Shown: positions 19,057 through 28,726, counted from the first letter of the stretch. The stretch: 64,000 bases of DNA from Kibdelosporangium philippinense (GCF_021390435.2 NZ_JAJVCN010000001.1:3720001-3784000), one strand, 5' to 3'. The notes: a model not told the origin generated them from the letters alone. Numbers and translations: made by a program.

Positions 19057-19710
19057 ATGCGCAACAGTTTCAACGAGCGACTCGACCATCTCGTCGGCCA
19101 GCTGGTGAACATGAGCCAGCTCGCCGCCATCGCGATGCGTGACGCGACGGACGCGTTGCTGACCTGTGATCTCGCCCTCGCCGAGCGGGTTATCACGGAC
19201 GATCGCATGGTCGACCTTGCCCGGTCCACGTGCGAATCCGACGCGCATCTGTTGCTGGCACTGCAAGCTCCGGTCGCGGGTGACCTCCGGCTGGTGATCA
19301 CCGCACTGCACTCCGCGGAAAGCCTGGAACGCATGGGAGATCTGGCCCAACACGTCGCCGAAACGGTACGCAGGCGGTATCCCAGGCAGGTCCTGCCGAC
19401 GGTGTTGCGGCCCCGGTTCGAGGCCATGGGCGCGCTCGCGGTCACCCTTGCCGAGACCGCGGCGGACGCCATCCGGACACGAGAGCCGGAACTGACCGGC
19501 TACGCGGCCGAAGCCGACGGTGAATTGAACGACCTGCATCGTTCGTTGTTCGCGGTCCTGGACTACCAGGACTGGGCGCACGGTGTGGGATCGGCCGTGG
19601 ATGCCGTCCAATTGAGCCAGTACTACGAACGATTCGGCGATCACGCGGTCTCGATCGTCCGTCGATCTGGCTTCATCACGACCGGGACCATGAGCCGCGA
19701 GGCGAGCTGA
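19057..19710 (+). CDS. phoU: PhoU-like regulator
   Basis: The 217-residue protein is two three-helix bundles with the PhoU metal-binding repeats: ERVITDDRMVDLARSTCESD and LRLVITALHSAESLERMGD in the first half, QYYERFGDHAVSIVRRS in the second. PhoU normally restrains the Pst phosphate transporter and PhoR; there is no pst gene here. In this block of potassium genes it may act on ion uptake instead, which is inference. It converges with kdpE. Confidence 0.9.
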   Translation: MRNSFNERLDHLVGQLVNMSQLAAIAMRDATDALLTCDLALAERVITDDRMVDLARSTCESDAHLLLALQAPVAGDLRLVITALHSAESLERMGDLAQHVAETVRRRYPRQVLPTVLRPRFEAMGALAVTLAETAADAIRTREPELTGYAAEADGELNDLHRSLFAVLDYQDWAHGVGSAVDAVQLSQYYERFGDHAVSIVRRSGFITTGTMSREAS

Positions 19711-19714
19711 CGAA

Positions 19715-20395
19715 TCACGGAACGAAGCGGTGGCCCATTCCGGGTTCGGTGATCAGATGCCGAGGCTGGGACGGGTTCCGCTCCAGTTTCTGACGCAATT
19801 GCGATACATAGACCCGCAAATAGTGCGCCTGCCCGACGTATTCCGGTCCCCACACCCGTTCCAGCAACTGCCGGTGGGTGACGAGCCTGCCCTGGTTGCG
19901 AAGCAACTCCTCGAGCACGGCCCATTCCGTGGGCGTGAGATGGACACTGGCACCGTCGCGCCAGACCTTCTTGGCCGACAGGTCGACGGTGAAGGACCCG
20001 GTGTCGATCACCGGGTCCTCGACCACGGCCGTCACTGTCGAGCGGCGGACCACGGCCCGAACCCTGGCCAGCAGTTCGTCCATTCCGAACGGTTTGGTGA
20101 CGTAGTCGTCCGCGCCCAAGTCCAAGACGTTGACCATGCTGTGCGGATCCAGACTCGCGGACAGCACAATGATCGGCACCCAAGTCCACGTCCGCAGGCC
20201 TTCGATCACCGCACATCCATCGATGCCCGGCAGGCCCAGATCGAGCAGAACCGCGTCCGGTGTCAGCTTGGCGGCCGCGTGCAGCGCGGTTTCGCCGTCG
20301 TGGGCCACGATCACGCGGTATCCGCGTGCGGACAGGTTGATCTGCAACGCCCGGGCGATCTGCGGATCGTCCTCGGCAACCAGGATCGTGGCCAC
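19715..20395 (-). CDS. kdpE: KdpE response regulator
   Basis: The 226-residue OmpR-type regulator has the receiver acidic residues near the start (VAEDDPQ), phospho-acceptor Asp in AVLLDLGLPGIDG, Lys in TKPFGMDELLAR, and a C-terminal winged helix (LTPTEWAVLEELLRNQGRLV). It starts six bases after the kdpD stop and forms the end of the kdp operon. Phosphorylated KdpE activates kdpFABC at low potassium. Confidence 0.95.
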   Translation of the reverse strand: MATILVAEDDPQIARALQINLSARGYRVIVAHDGETALHAAAKLTPDAVLLDLGLPGIDGCAVIEGLRTWTWVPIIVLSASLDPHSMVNVLDLGADDYVTKPFGMDELLARVRAVVRRSTVTAVVEDPVIDTGSFTVDLSAKKVWRDGASVHLTPTEWAVLEELLRNQGRLVTHRQLLERVWGPEYVGQAHYLRVYVSQLRQKLERNPSQPRHLITEPGMGHRFVP

Positions 20396-20401
20396 GCCGC
20401 G

Positions 20402-23008
20402 TCACTCCCTGTCAGCCGGAAGTGAGATGACGATGGTCAAGCCACCTCCGGGAGTGTCCTCCGCGCGGATCGAACCGCCCATCGCCTCAACGAATCCTTT
20501 CGCCACCGAGAGGCCGAGGCCGACGCCGGGTGTGGCGTCCCGGTCGCCGAGGCGTTGGAACGGCGTGAACACGCTGCCAGTCATCCCCTTGGGCAGACCG
20601 GGACCGTGATCGACGATCCACAGCTCGACCTGGTCGGCGTGGGCACTGGCCCGCACAGCGACCACCGGTTCGTCCACGCCGACCGTGCCGTCACCATCGA
20701 CGTCGACGTGTCGGCGCGGATGGAGTTGCCCGTGCCGCAAGGCGTTGTCGATCACATTGGCAACAACTCGTTCCAGCAGACCGGAATCCGCCCGTACGTC
20801 CGGCAGGCGTTCGTCCACGTCCACCGATATCCCGTCGCGCGCACTGAGGCTGAACAAGGCCATGGCGACGATCTCGTCATAACCGACCGGCCGTATATTG
20901 GGTTCGACCGCGCCAGTGGCCAGCCGCGACGAGTCCAGCAGATTGTCGATCAGCCCGGTGAGCCGGTCGGCGGATTCTTCCACGGTCTCCAGCAGCTCCC
21001 CGGTGTCCTCATCGGACAGCCGCAGATCCGGCGCACGCAGGCTGCCGATGGCGGCCTTGATCGACGTCAACGGCGTCCGCAAATCATGGCCAACCGCCGA
21101 CAGCAAGGCGGTTCGCAGCTCGGTCGTCTCCGCCCGGCGCTGCGCTTGCGAGGCTTGGTCGGCCATCCGTTGATGCCGCAGCGCGATCAGCGCTTGCCCC
21201 GCGGCGGCTTCGAGGACACGGCGGTCATGCGCGGGCAACGCCCTGCCGCGTAGCGCGAGGTGTACGTCGGCTGTCACCACGACGTCCACATCGGCCTCAT
21301 CGGGATCGTCGCACGGGCTGTCACCGGTGCAGGCCACTCTTTCCCATTCGCCGTCCCGTTTTTCCAGCAGCGCGACGGACACAAGACCGAAGTTCTCCTG
21401 GACCTTCTCCAGCAATCGGTCCAATGGTCGGTCGTGGGTCAGAACCGTGCGCGCGTAGGAGGCCAGCAAAGCGGCCTCGGTACTCGCCCGGGTGGCCTGC
21501 TCGCCACGCCTGGCCGCCCGGTCGACCACAATGGACACCACAACAGCGGTGAACACCATAGCCACCACCGTGACCAAATTCTCCGGCTCGGCGATCGTGA
21601 GCGAATACACCGGTGGCACGAAGAAGTAGTTCAGCAGCAACGCGCTGAGGATCGAGGCGAACAACGCGGGCCCGAGCCCACCGACCAGCGACACGATGAT
21701 GATCGCCAGGAAGTAGTCGATCACGTCCGTGGACAGGATCAAATCCTGCCGCAGCAGATCCCCGATCAGCGTCGCCAAGCCAGGCAGCAGCACCGCCAGC
21801 AACCAGCCCACTATTTGCCTCTGAGGAGTCAGCGCACTGCGAACAAGCCGCGCCCGCAGCCGTCCACCCGACTCGTCATGGGTCACCATGTGTACGTCGA
21901 TGGACCCCGACAGCTGGACCGTGGCGGCACCGATCCCCTCGTCGAACACGCGGGCCCACCGCGATCTGCGGGACGTACCGAGCACGAGCTGGGTGGCGTT
22001 CACCCCGCGCGCGAAGTCCAGCAACGCGTTCGGCACGTCATCCCCGACAACCGTGTGAAACGTCGCGCCGAGGTCTTCACCGAGCTGACGCAGCTTGGCT
22101 TTGTCCTTCTGTGAAGCACCCGCGAGCCCGTCACCACGCAATACCTGTACGACCAGAAGCTCCGCACCTGCCCGGTTGGCGATCCGGCTGCCACGGCGTA
22201 TGAGGGTCTCGCTTTCCTTGCCCCCGGTGATGGCCACGACCACGCGTTCCCTGGTTTCCCAGGTGTCTGTGATGTCCTTCTCCGTGCGGTAGCGCTGCAA
22301 CGCGACGTCGACCTGGTCAGCGACCCACAGCAACGCCAGCTCACGCAACGCGGTGAGGTTGCCGGGCCGGAAGTAGTTTCCCAGCGCGGCATCGATGCGA
22401 TGTGCCGGGTATACGTTCCCGTGCGCGAGCCTTCGCCGCAACGCCTCCGGCGTGATATCGATCAACTCGATCTGCTCGGCCTTGCGCACGACCTCGTCAG
22501 GGACCGTCTCGTGCTGCTGCACACCGGTGATCCGCTGGACGACGTCGTTGAGACTCGCCAGATGTTGAACGTTCACTGTGGACAGCACGTCCACGCCAGC
22601 TTCGAGCAGTTCTTCGATGTCCTGCCAGCGTTTGGTGTTGCGCGAGCCAGGCACGTTGGTGTGCGCCAGCTCGTCGACGACCGCGACTTCGGGCTTGCGA
22701 CGCAGGATCGCGTCGATGTCCATCTCCTCGAATTCGCGGCCCTGGTAGGTCATCCGCCTGCGCGGGACGACCTCCATCCCGTCGACCAGCTCCGCGGTCT
22801 TGGCCCGGCCGTGCGTCTCGACCAGGCCGACGACCACGTCCGTGCCGCGTTCGATGCGACGGCGGGCTTCCCCGAGCATGGCGAAGGTCTTCCCCACGCC
22901 CGGGGCCGCCCCAAGGTAGATCCGCAGTTCGCCACGGCGACGCTGGTAATCCACTCGCGTGATGCTCTCGGCAACCCGCGGTCTGTCCTGCTCCGATTGT
23001 GTCGACAC
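20402..23008 (-). CDS. kdpD: KdpD sensor kinase
   Basis: This 868-residue protein starts at GTG 23008. In order it has the KdpD N-terminal domain with the Walker-like GAAPGVGKTFAM, a universal-stress-protein domain around residues 240-370, four membrane spans near 400-500, a GAF-type segment, a histidine box SAVGHDLRTPLTSIKA and an ATPase domain with VIDNALRHG and VGLGLSVAKGFVEAMGG. It senses potassium limitation and phosphorylates KdpE. Only six bases separate it from each neighbour. Confidence 0.95.
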   Translation of the reverse strand: MSTQSEQDRPRVAESITRVDYQRRRGELRIYLGAAPGVGKTFAMLGEARRRIERGTDVVVGLVETHGRAKTAELVDGMEVVPRRRMTYQGREFEEMDIDAILRRKPEVAVVDELAHTNVPGSRNTKRWQDIEELLEAGVDVLSTVNVQHLASLNDVVQRITGVQQHETVPDEVVRKAEQIELIDITPEALRRRLAHGNVYPAHRIDAALGNYFRPGNLTALRELALLWVADQVDVALQRYRTEKDITDTWETRERVVVAITGGKESETLIRRGSRIANRAGAELLVVQVLRGDGLAGASQKDKAKLRQLGEDLGATFHTVVGDDVPNALLDFARGVNATQLVLGTSRRSRWARVFDEGIGAATVQLSGSIDVHMVTHDESGGRLRARLVRSALTPQRQIVGWLLAVLLPGLATLIGDLLRQDLILSTDVIDYFLAIIIVSLVGGLGPALFASILSALLLNYFFVPPVYSLTIAEPENLVTVVAMVFTAVVVSIVVDRAARRGEQATRASTEAALLASYARTVLTHDRPLDRLLEKVQENFGLVSVALLEKRDGEWERVACTGDSPCDDPDEADVDVVVTADVHLALRGRALPAHDRRVLEAAAGQALIALRHQRMADQASQAQRRAETTELRTALLSAVGHDLRTPLTSIKAAIGSLRAPDLRLSDEDTGELLETVEESADRLTGLIDNLLDSSRLATGAVEPNIRPVGYDEIVAMALFSLSARDGISVDVDERLPDVRADSGLLERVVANVIDNALRHGQLHPRRHVDVDGDGTVGVDEPVVAVRASAHADQVELWIVDHGPGLPKGMTGSVFTPFQRLGDRDATPGVGLGLSVAKGFVEAMGGSIRAEDTPGGGLTIVISLPADRE

Positions 23009-23013
23009 GGTTC

Positions 23014-23604
23014 TCAGCGCTTCGCGCCCTGCACAGCCAGGTTGAGCTTGAGCACGTTCACGCTCGGCTCAGCGATGCCCTGCGTGGTGTTGCCGTCGAT
23101 CAACGCACGGATCTGATCGAGCGGCACGCCCGTCACCCTGGCCACCCGTGGCGCCTGCAGCTGCGCGTACGCCGGGCTGATCTGCGGGTCCAAACCAGAC
23201 CCCGAGGCGGTCACCGCGTCGGCCGGAACCATCGACGGCTCAACACCTTCACGCTTAGCGATGGCGTCCTGCCGCTGTTTGACGATCGCGATGTAGTCCT
23301 CGTTGGCCGCGCCCTTGTTCGAGCCGAGCGAACTGCTCGGATCAGCCGGGCCCAGTGGATCCTTGGCCAGCGCGGATGGCCGTGTGTGGAAATAGGGGTC
23401 GTTGTTCGGGTCCTGTGCGACGGGGTCGATGCCGATCAGGTCCGAGCCGACGGCTTGGCCGTTGACCTGCACGATCGAGCCCTCGGCATTGGCTTCCAGG
23501 CCGGGGATACGGGACACGACCCACACTCCGAGTGGGTAAAGGATGCCGAGCAGCACGGTCATGACCAGAAGGATCCGCGTCCCGGCCCATACTTGTTTGA
23601 TCAT
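23014..23604 (-). CDS. kdpC: KdpC, potassium-transporting ATPase subunit C
   Basis: The 196-residue protein has one N-terminal membrane span (TRILLVMTVLLGILYPLGVW) and an outer soluble domain with the conserved GSDLIG, FHTRPSA and SGSGLDPQISP segments. KdpC stabilises the KdpFABC complex and assists ATP binding by KdpB. It follows kdpB by three bases. Confidence 0.95.
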   Translation of the reverse strand: MIKQVWAGTRILLVMTVLLGILYPLGVWVVSRIPGLEANAEGSIVQVNGQAVGSDLIGIDPVAQDPNNDPYFHTRPSALAKDPLGPADPSSSLGSNKGAANEDYIAIVKQRQDAIAKREGVEPSMVPADAVTASGSGLDPQISPAYAQLQAPRVARVTGVPLDQIRALIDGNTTQGIAEPSVNVLKLNLAVQGAKR

Positions 23605-23607
23605 TGC

Positions 23608-25686
23608 TCACATTCCCGGGATGAGTCGGACCAGCAGGTCGATCAGCCAGATGCCGATGAACGGCGTGACGATCCCGCCGAGGCCGTAGACCAGCAGGTT
23701 TCGCCGGAGCAGCGACCGCGCGCTGGACGGCCGGTACCGCACGCCGCGCAGGGCGAGCGGGATCAAGGCCACGATGATCAGCGCGTTGAAGATCACCGCG
23801 GACAGGATCGCCGAGTTCGGTGAGTGCAGCCGCATGATGTTCAGCTCGCCGAGTTGTGGGTAGATCCCGGCGAACATGGCAGGCAGGATCGCGAAGTATT
23901 TCGCCAGGTCGTTGGCGATGGAGAACGTGGTCAGCGCGCCCCGGGTGATCAGCAGCTGCTTGCCGATCTCGACGATCTCGATCAGCTTGGTGGGGTTGGA
24001 GTCCAGGTCGACCATGTTGCCGGCCTCTTTGGCGGCCATGGTGCCGGTGTTCATCGCCACGCCGACGTCGGCCTGTGCCAGGGCCGGGGCGTCGTTGGTG
24101 CCGTCGCCGGTCATCGCGACCAGCCGGCCGCCCTCCTGTTCCTTGCGGATCAGGGCCATCTTGTCTTCCGGCTTGGCCTCGGCGAGGTAGTCGTCCACCC
24201 CGGCCTCGTCGGCGATCGCCTTGGCGGTCAACGGGTTGTCGCCGGTGATCATGACCGTCTTGATGCCCATGGTGCGCAGCTCGTCGAACCGTTCCCGCAT
24301 TCCGGGTTTGACCACGTCCGACAGCCGGATCACGCCACGGACCGTGTTGCCATCGGCTACCACCAGCGGCGTACCGCCCTCGGCGCTGATCTTGTCCACA
24401 ATGGTGTGGACCTCGTCCGGGACCACGCCACCTTGCTCGCTGACCCAGGCCTGCACCGCACTGGCCGCGCCCTTGCGCACGATCCGGCCGTGCAGGTCGA
24501 TCCCGGACATCCGGGTCTGCGCGGTGAACGGAACGAACTCCCCCGCCTTCTCCGCGCCAGTGGACTCCACCGCCAGCCCGTACTCCCGAGCGCAGAGATC
24601 CACGATGCTGCGGCCTTCCGGCGTCCCGTCCGCGAGGCTGGACAGCCGGGCCACGACGGCCACATCTTCCACTGTGGAGGTTCCGACCGGGATCAGCTCG
24701 GTCGCCTGGCGGTTTCCGTACGTGATCGTGCCGGTCTTGTCCAGCAACAGCGTGCTGACGTCACCCGCGGCCTCAACCGCCCGACCCGAGGTCGCCAGCA
24801 CGTTGCGCTGCACCAACCGGTCCATGCCCGCGATGCCGATCGCCGAGAGCAGCGCGCCGATCGTGGTCGGGATCAGGCACACCAGCAAGGCAGTGAGGAC
24901 GATGACCGATTGCAGGCTGCCCGCGAACCCGGCCATCGGCTGCAGGGCCACGACCGCGAGCAGGAAGATGATCGTGAGCGTCGACAGCAGGATGGTCAGC
25001 GCGATCTCGTTCGGCGTCTTCTGCCGTTCGGCGCCTTCGACGAGGGCGATCATTCGGTCCACAAAGGACTCGCCTGGCTTTGTGGAGATCTTCACGACGA
25101 TCCGGTCGGACAGTACAGTGGTGCCACCCGTGACGGCGGAACGGTCACCACCCGATTCCCGGATGACCGGCGCGGACTCACCCGTGATCGCGGATTCGTC
25201 CACGGTCGCGATGCCCTCGATGACGTCGCCGTCACCCGGGATGACCTCTCCGGCCTCGACGACAACCAGGTCGCCGATCGTCAACTCGACGCCAGGCACA
25301 CGCTCTTCAGTGCCGTCCTTCAGCAACCTGCGCGCGACAGTTTCCTTTTTCGTCCGTCGCAGGGTTTCGGCCTGCGCCTTGCCCCGGCCTTCAGCAACGG
25401 CCTCGGCCAGGTTCGCGAACAGCACCGTGAACCACAGCCAGATCGCGGTCCCGATCGTGAACACGTTCGGATCACCGATCGCGAACACCGTGGACAGCAA
25501 GGAACCCACCCACACCACGAACATGACCGGATTACGGGCCTGGTGCCGCGGGTCGAGCTTGCGCAACGCGTCCGGGAAGGACGTGACCAGCTGGCGTGGG
25601 TTGAAAATGCCCGCGCCGATCCGGCCCGCGTTCTCCACGTGATGCCGGGTCTCCTCCTTCGGGGTGCGCGTCATGGTCGTGCTCAT
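23608..25686 (-). CDS. kdpB: KdpB, P-type ATPase subunit
   Basis: I start at ATG 25686 (MSTTMTRTPKEE), which overlaps the kdpA stop as ATGA; the 692-residue product has normal KdpB length. It shows the phosphorylation site LLDKTGTITYGNR, the TGES loop in SAITGESAPVI, and MTGDGTNDAPALAQADVGVA. KdpB hydrolyses ATP to drive potassium import through KdpA. Translational coupling sets the ratio with KdpA. Confidence 0.96.
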   Translation of the reverse strand: MSTTMTRTPKEETRHHVENAGRIGAGIFNPRQLVTSFPDALRKLDPRHQARNPVMFVVWVGSLLSTVFAIGDPNVFTIGTAIWLWFTVLFANLAEAVAEGRGKAQAETLRRTKKETVARRLLKDGTEERVPGVELTIGDLVVVEAGEVIPGDGDVIEGIATVDESAITGESAPVIRESGGDRSAVTGGTTVLSDRIVVKISTKPGESFVDRMIALVEGAERQKTPNEIALTILLSTLTIIFLLAVVALQPMAGFAGSLQSVIVLTALLVCLIPTTIGALLSAIGIAGMDRLVQRNVLATSGRAVEAAGDVSTLLLDKTGTITYGNRQATELIPVGTSTVEDVAVVARLSSLADGTPEGRSIVDLCAREYGLAVESTGAEKAGEFVPFTAQTRMSGIDLHGRIVRKGAASAVQAWVSEQGGVVPDEVHTIVDKISAEGGTPLVVADGNTVRGVIRLSDVVKPGMRERFDELRTMGIKTVMITGDNPLTAKAIADEAGVDDYLAEAKPEDKMALIRKEQEGGRLVAMTGDGTNDAPALAQADVGVAMNTGTMAAKEAGNMVDLDSNPTKLIEIVEIGKQLLITRGALTTFSIANDLAKYFAILPAMFAGIYPQLGELNIMRLHSPNSAILSAVIFNALIIVALIPLALRGVRYRPSSARSLLRRNLLVYGLGGIVTPFIGIWLIDLLVRLIPGM

Positions 25687-27341
25687 ATCAATGCCTCTGC
25701 GATCGGGCCCAACGCAAGGGCCGGAATGAACGTCAACGCCGCGACCAGGATCACCGTGCCGCCCAGCATGGTCGCGAACAGCGGGCTGGTGGTGGGCAAC
25801 GTGCCCGCGGTCTCCGGCACCTTGCGTTGCGCCGCAAGCGAACCAGCCAAGCACAGGACCGCGATGATCGGCACGAACCGGCCGATCAGCATGCAGACAC
25901 CCAATGTCGACTGGAACCAGTCGTTGGTCACCGTGATACCCGCGAACGCACTGCCGTTGTTGTTACTCGCCGACGTGTACGCGTACAGCACCTCAGAGAA
26001 ACCATGCGCCCCAGAGTTGTTCAACGCACCCGGCGTGCTCGGCATCAGCAGCGCCGCGCCCGTCCCGAGCAACAGCACGGTCGGCATCGCCAGCATCGCC
26101 ACAGCAGCGCACGTGACCTCACGCTTGCCCAGCTTCTTTCCCAAGTACTCCGGCGTCCGGCCGACCATCAGGCCTGCCAGGAACATCGCGATGATCGCCA
26201 GCACGAGAATGCTGTACAGACCCGTGCCCACACCGCCAGGCGACAGTTCACCGAACATCATGTTGAGCAACGTCCCGCCGCCACCGAGGCCGCTGAAGCT
26301 GTCGTGCATCGCATTGACCGCGCCCGTCGATGTCGACGTGGTGGCGTTGGCGAACAGTGCCGACGCGGCGATACCGAATCGGGTTTCCTTGCCTTCCATG
26401 GCGCCACCGGCCAGCAGGGCAAGCGGACCGCCCGCGTTCGCCTCGGCTGCCCAGATCACCGCGAGCATCCCGGCCCAGATCACGCCCATCACCGACAGCA
26501 GTACGGTGCCCTGCTTCTTGTTGCCGACCAGGACACCGAAGGTCCGCGTGAGACAGACCGGAATCACCAGCAGCAGGAAGATCTCGATCAGGTTCGTCCA
26601 CGAGTTCGGGTTCTCGAACGGGTGCGCGGAGTTGGTGTTGAAGATGCCGCCGCCGTTGGTACCGAGTTCCTTGATCACTTCTTGCGAGGCCGCCGGTGCC
26701 AGCGCGATCGTGCTCGACGAACCGTCCAGATTGGTCACAGCGACCCCGGACTTCAGACTCTGCACGACACCGAGGGCAATGAGCACGATCGCGAAGACGA
26801 ACGAGATCGGCAGCAAGATCCGGATCGTGCCACGGGTCATGTCTACCCAGAAGTTGCCAAGCCGATCGGTCTTCGCGCGCACGAACCCCCGGATCAGCGC
26901 GATCGCCACGGCGAGGCCGACCGCGGCCGACAGGAAGTTCTGCACGGTCAGGCCCACCATCTGCACCGTGTGTCCCATCACCGACTCGGGGATGTAGGAC
27001 TGCCAGTTCGTGTTGGTCACGAAACTGACCGCGGTGTTGAATGCCATCCCGGCCTCGATCGTCCGGCCGAAGTTCAGCGGCAACAGGTGCTGCAGGCGTT
27101 GCAACAGGAACAGCAGCACGATCGACACGAACGAGAACGCCAGCACGCCTGAGGCGTACGTCTTCCAGTGCTGCTCCGAACGCGGCTCCACCCGCACGAT
27201 CCGGTAGATCGCGCGTTCCACCCGCAAATCCTTCTCGCTGGTGAAGACCCTGGCCATGTAGTCGCCCAATGGCTTGTACACCAAAGCAAGGGCGATAATC
27301 AGAAGGCCGACCTGGCTCATTCCGGCCCACAACGATGACAT
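25683..27341 (-). CDS. kdpA: KdpA, potassium channel-like subunit
   Basis: The 552-residue membrane protein has the four channel-like repeats with selectivity loops, among them AVSFVTNTNWQSY and LGTNGGGIFNTNSAHPFENP. It starts at ATG 27341, sharing one base with the kdpF stop (TGATG). It binds and passes K+ in the KdpFABC complex. Confidence 0.96.
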   Translation of the reverse strand: MSSLWAGMSQVGLLIIALALVYKPLGDYMARVFTSEKDLRVERAIYRIVRVEPRSEQHWKTYASGVLAFSFVSIVLLFLLQRLQHLLPLNFGRTIEAGMAFNTAVSFVTNTNWQSYIPESVMGHTVQMVGLTVQNFLSAAVGLAVAIALIRGFVRAKTDRLGNFWVDMTRGTIRILLPISFVFAIVLIALGVVQSLKSGVAVTNLDGSSSTIALAPAASQEVIKELGTNGGGIFNTNSAHPFENPNSWTNLIEIFLLLVIPVCLTRTFGVLVGNKKQGTVLLSVMGVIWAGMLAVIWAAEANAGGPLALLAGGAMEGKETRFGIAASALFANATTSTSTGAVNAMHDSFSGLGGGGTLLNMMFGELSPGGVGTGLYSILVLAIIAMFLAGLMVGRTPEYLGKKLGKREVTCAAVAMLAMPTVLLLGTGAALLMPSTPGALNNSGAHGFSEVLYAYTSASNNNGSAFAGITVTNDWFQSTLGVCMLIGRFVPIIAVLCLAGSLAAQRKVPETAGTLPTTSPLFATMLGGTVILVAALTFIPALALGPIAEALI

Positions 27342-27442
27342 CAGAACTTCTCCGGTCGGATCAGCGCGACGAACAGGTACACGAGTAAGGCAAGGGCCAG
27401 CACACCACCGATGATGTTGGCCAGATCAGAGGTCCCGCTCAC
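27341..27442 (-). CDS. kdpF: KdpF small subunit, 33 residues
   Basis: The GTG start at 27442 has GGAG upstream. The peptide VSGTSDLANIIGGVLALALL continues with a single membrane span and ends ALIRPEKF, the usual KdpF ending. KdpF is a lipid-like stabiliser of the complex. Its start overlaps the stop of a further micro-gene (GTGA). Confidence 0.92.
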   Translation of the reverse strand: MSGTSDLANIIGGVLALALLVYLFVALIRPEKF

Positions 27443-27522
27443 CGCTTCTCCAAACCCCGCAACGCCAGCGCCAGCACGGCGAAGATGCCGATCAGCAGCA
27501 CCGCATAGGCCAAGTCGGCCAT
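27439..27522 (-). CDS. 27-residue membrane peptide at the head of the kdp operon
   Basis: From ATG 27522 the frame gives MADLAYAVLLIGIFAVLALA followed by LRGLEKR and a TGA that overlaps the GTG of kdpF. AAAGGGAA stands at ribosome-binding distance. It is one membrane span with a basic end. It is clearly related to the 34-residue peptide encoded at 27788-27892 on the other strand (MTDLTYTVMLIGVFVVLALG). It may be a second small subunit or regulator of Kdp; no function is known to me. Confidence 0.75.
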   Translation of the reverse strand: MADLAYAVLLIGIFAVLALALRGLEKR

Positions 27523-27617
27523 GTGCGTTCCCTTTCCACGCAGTTGCCATTCACCCGGATGGTGACCCGGCGTTGTAGAGCGTGCATTCCGGACAAGCCC
27601 AGTGGGTGTCACCTGAT

Positions 27618-27710
27618 GGGGTTTTGACGCCGCCTTGACCTGCGTTTACGCGATCTTGATGCGCTCGAATCCCGTCAACGCGGCGTTAACAACCGACTGC
27701 GCTACGTCAA
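27618..27710. promoter_or_regulatory. kdp control region with 11-bp-period direct repeats
   Basis: TTGAC at 27624 and 27635 form a direct repeat on the plus strand, and CGTCAA at 27673 with CGTTAA at 27684 form the same repeat on the minus strand; a further CGTCAA is at 27705. The region separates the kdp operon from the divergent 34-residue gene. Candidate KdpE binding sites. Confidence 0.55.
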
Positions 27711-27787
27711 GGTCCCGTGCGGCCCGCTGCGCGGGCGGTCTAGGCCACGGATGCTGAGACTCCCTCTCCCGCAGGAAAAGGACGTCC

Positions 27788-27892
27788 ATGACCGACCTCA
27801 CGTACACGGTGATGCTCATCGGGGTGTTCGTCGTGCTCGCGTTGGGCATCAGGTGGCTCAACCGGGGAACTGGAACGGGCGGCGACCGGTGA
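27788..27892 (+). CDS. 34-residue membrane peptide, divergent from kdp
   Basis: The ATG at 27788 has AAAGGACG upstream. The peptide begins MTDLTYTVMLIGVFVVLALG, one span, and ends in a polar tail IRWLNRGTGTGGDR. It is the plus-strand twin of the 27-residue peptide in front of kdpF. A likely shared control region makes co-expression with kdp plausible. Confidence 0.7.
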   Translation: MTDLTYTVMLIGVFVVLALGIRWLNRGTGTGGDR

Positions 27893-27928
27893 TGAATGCT
27901 TCACCAACCGCCGCCCGGGACCGGGGGT

Positions 27929-28726
27929 TCAGCCCAGATTGGTCAGTCGTTCACTCAACCGCCACAGCCGGGCCACCGCCCGGTCGTCCGTGATCATCGG
28001 CGCGGGCAGCATGCCCTCATAGAAAGCGCCATTGAGGACGCCGAAGCCCGGCGCACACAGTCGGACCACCGCCTCCACCGCGTCGTGGCTCGGCCCCGCA
28101 TCCGATCCATACAGCCGCAGCACCTCCCGGTCGGTCGTGCCGGGATCCACACTCACAGCGGTGAATCCTCTGTCCGCGAGCGCCTTCGTGAACATCGTGA
28201 GGGCGAGCATCGCCTGCGCGTACGCGGCCAGCGGCGTGTACCGGCGAGTGCGGTTGATATCCGTCCATTGCAGGCTTCCCCCTCGGTGCAGCGATGACGA
28301 GACGTTGACCACGCGCGGATACCCCGCTTTGGCCATGGCGCCTTCGAGTAGCCGCGTCAGCAGGTACTCGGCGAGATAGTCGAGCTGGAACGTGCGCTCG
28401 TTGCCGTCTTCGGTGAGCAGCCTGCGCTCGGCGGCGGCGACTCCGGACGTGTTGACGAGCAGGTCCAGCGTCGGGTGTCGTTCGGTCACCTGTCGTGCCA
28501 TCCGTGCTACCGAGCCGAGGCTCGCGAAGTCGGCGGCGACCATGTCAAGGCGACCGGGTTCGGCGCCCGCCACGGTCAAGCGTTCCACTGTGTACTCGCC
28601 GGCTTCCGGGGTCCGCGCGTGCACGATGACCGTCCAGCCGTCCATGGCCAGCCGCCGGGCGGTCTGGTGACCGATCCCGTCCTCGGCGTCGGTGACCAAG
28701 GCCGTACGAGATGTGTTGTCGAGCAT
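27929..28726 (-). CDS. Degenerate short-chain dehydrogenase/reductase
   Basis: The 265-residue protein has the Rossmann layout of SDR enzymes, but key motifs differ: the cofactor loop reads VTDAEDGIG instead of TGxxxGIG, the NNAG motif reads VNTSG, and the active-site Y-x3-K reads YAQAM, so the catalytic lysine is Met. Ser in VVNVSSSLHRGG is kept. It might bind a cofactor without doing normal SDR chemistry, or be a decaying gene with an open frame. Confidence 0.8.
   Translation of the reverse strand: MLDNTSRTALVTDAEDGIGHQTARRLAMDGWTVIVHARTPEAGEYTVERLTVAGAEPGRLDMVAADFASLGSVARMARQVTERHPTLDLLVNTSGVAAAERRLLTEDGNERTFQLDYLAEYLLTRLLEGAMAKAGYPRVVNVSSSLHRGGSLQWTDINRTRRYTPLAAYAQAMLALTMFTKALADRGFTAVSVDPGTTDREVLRLYGSDAGPSHDAVEAVVRLCAPGFGVLNGAFYEGMLPAPMITDDRAVARLWRLSERLTNLG

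Noticed and set aside
23824..26997. A 1057-residue open frame on the plus strand across kdpB and kdpA
   Set aside because: It is antisense to conserved kdp genes, has no domain, and long antisense frames are expected at this GC content.
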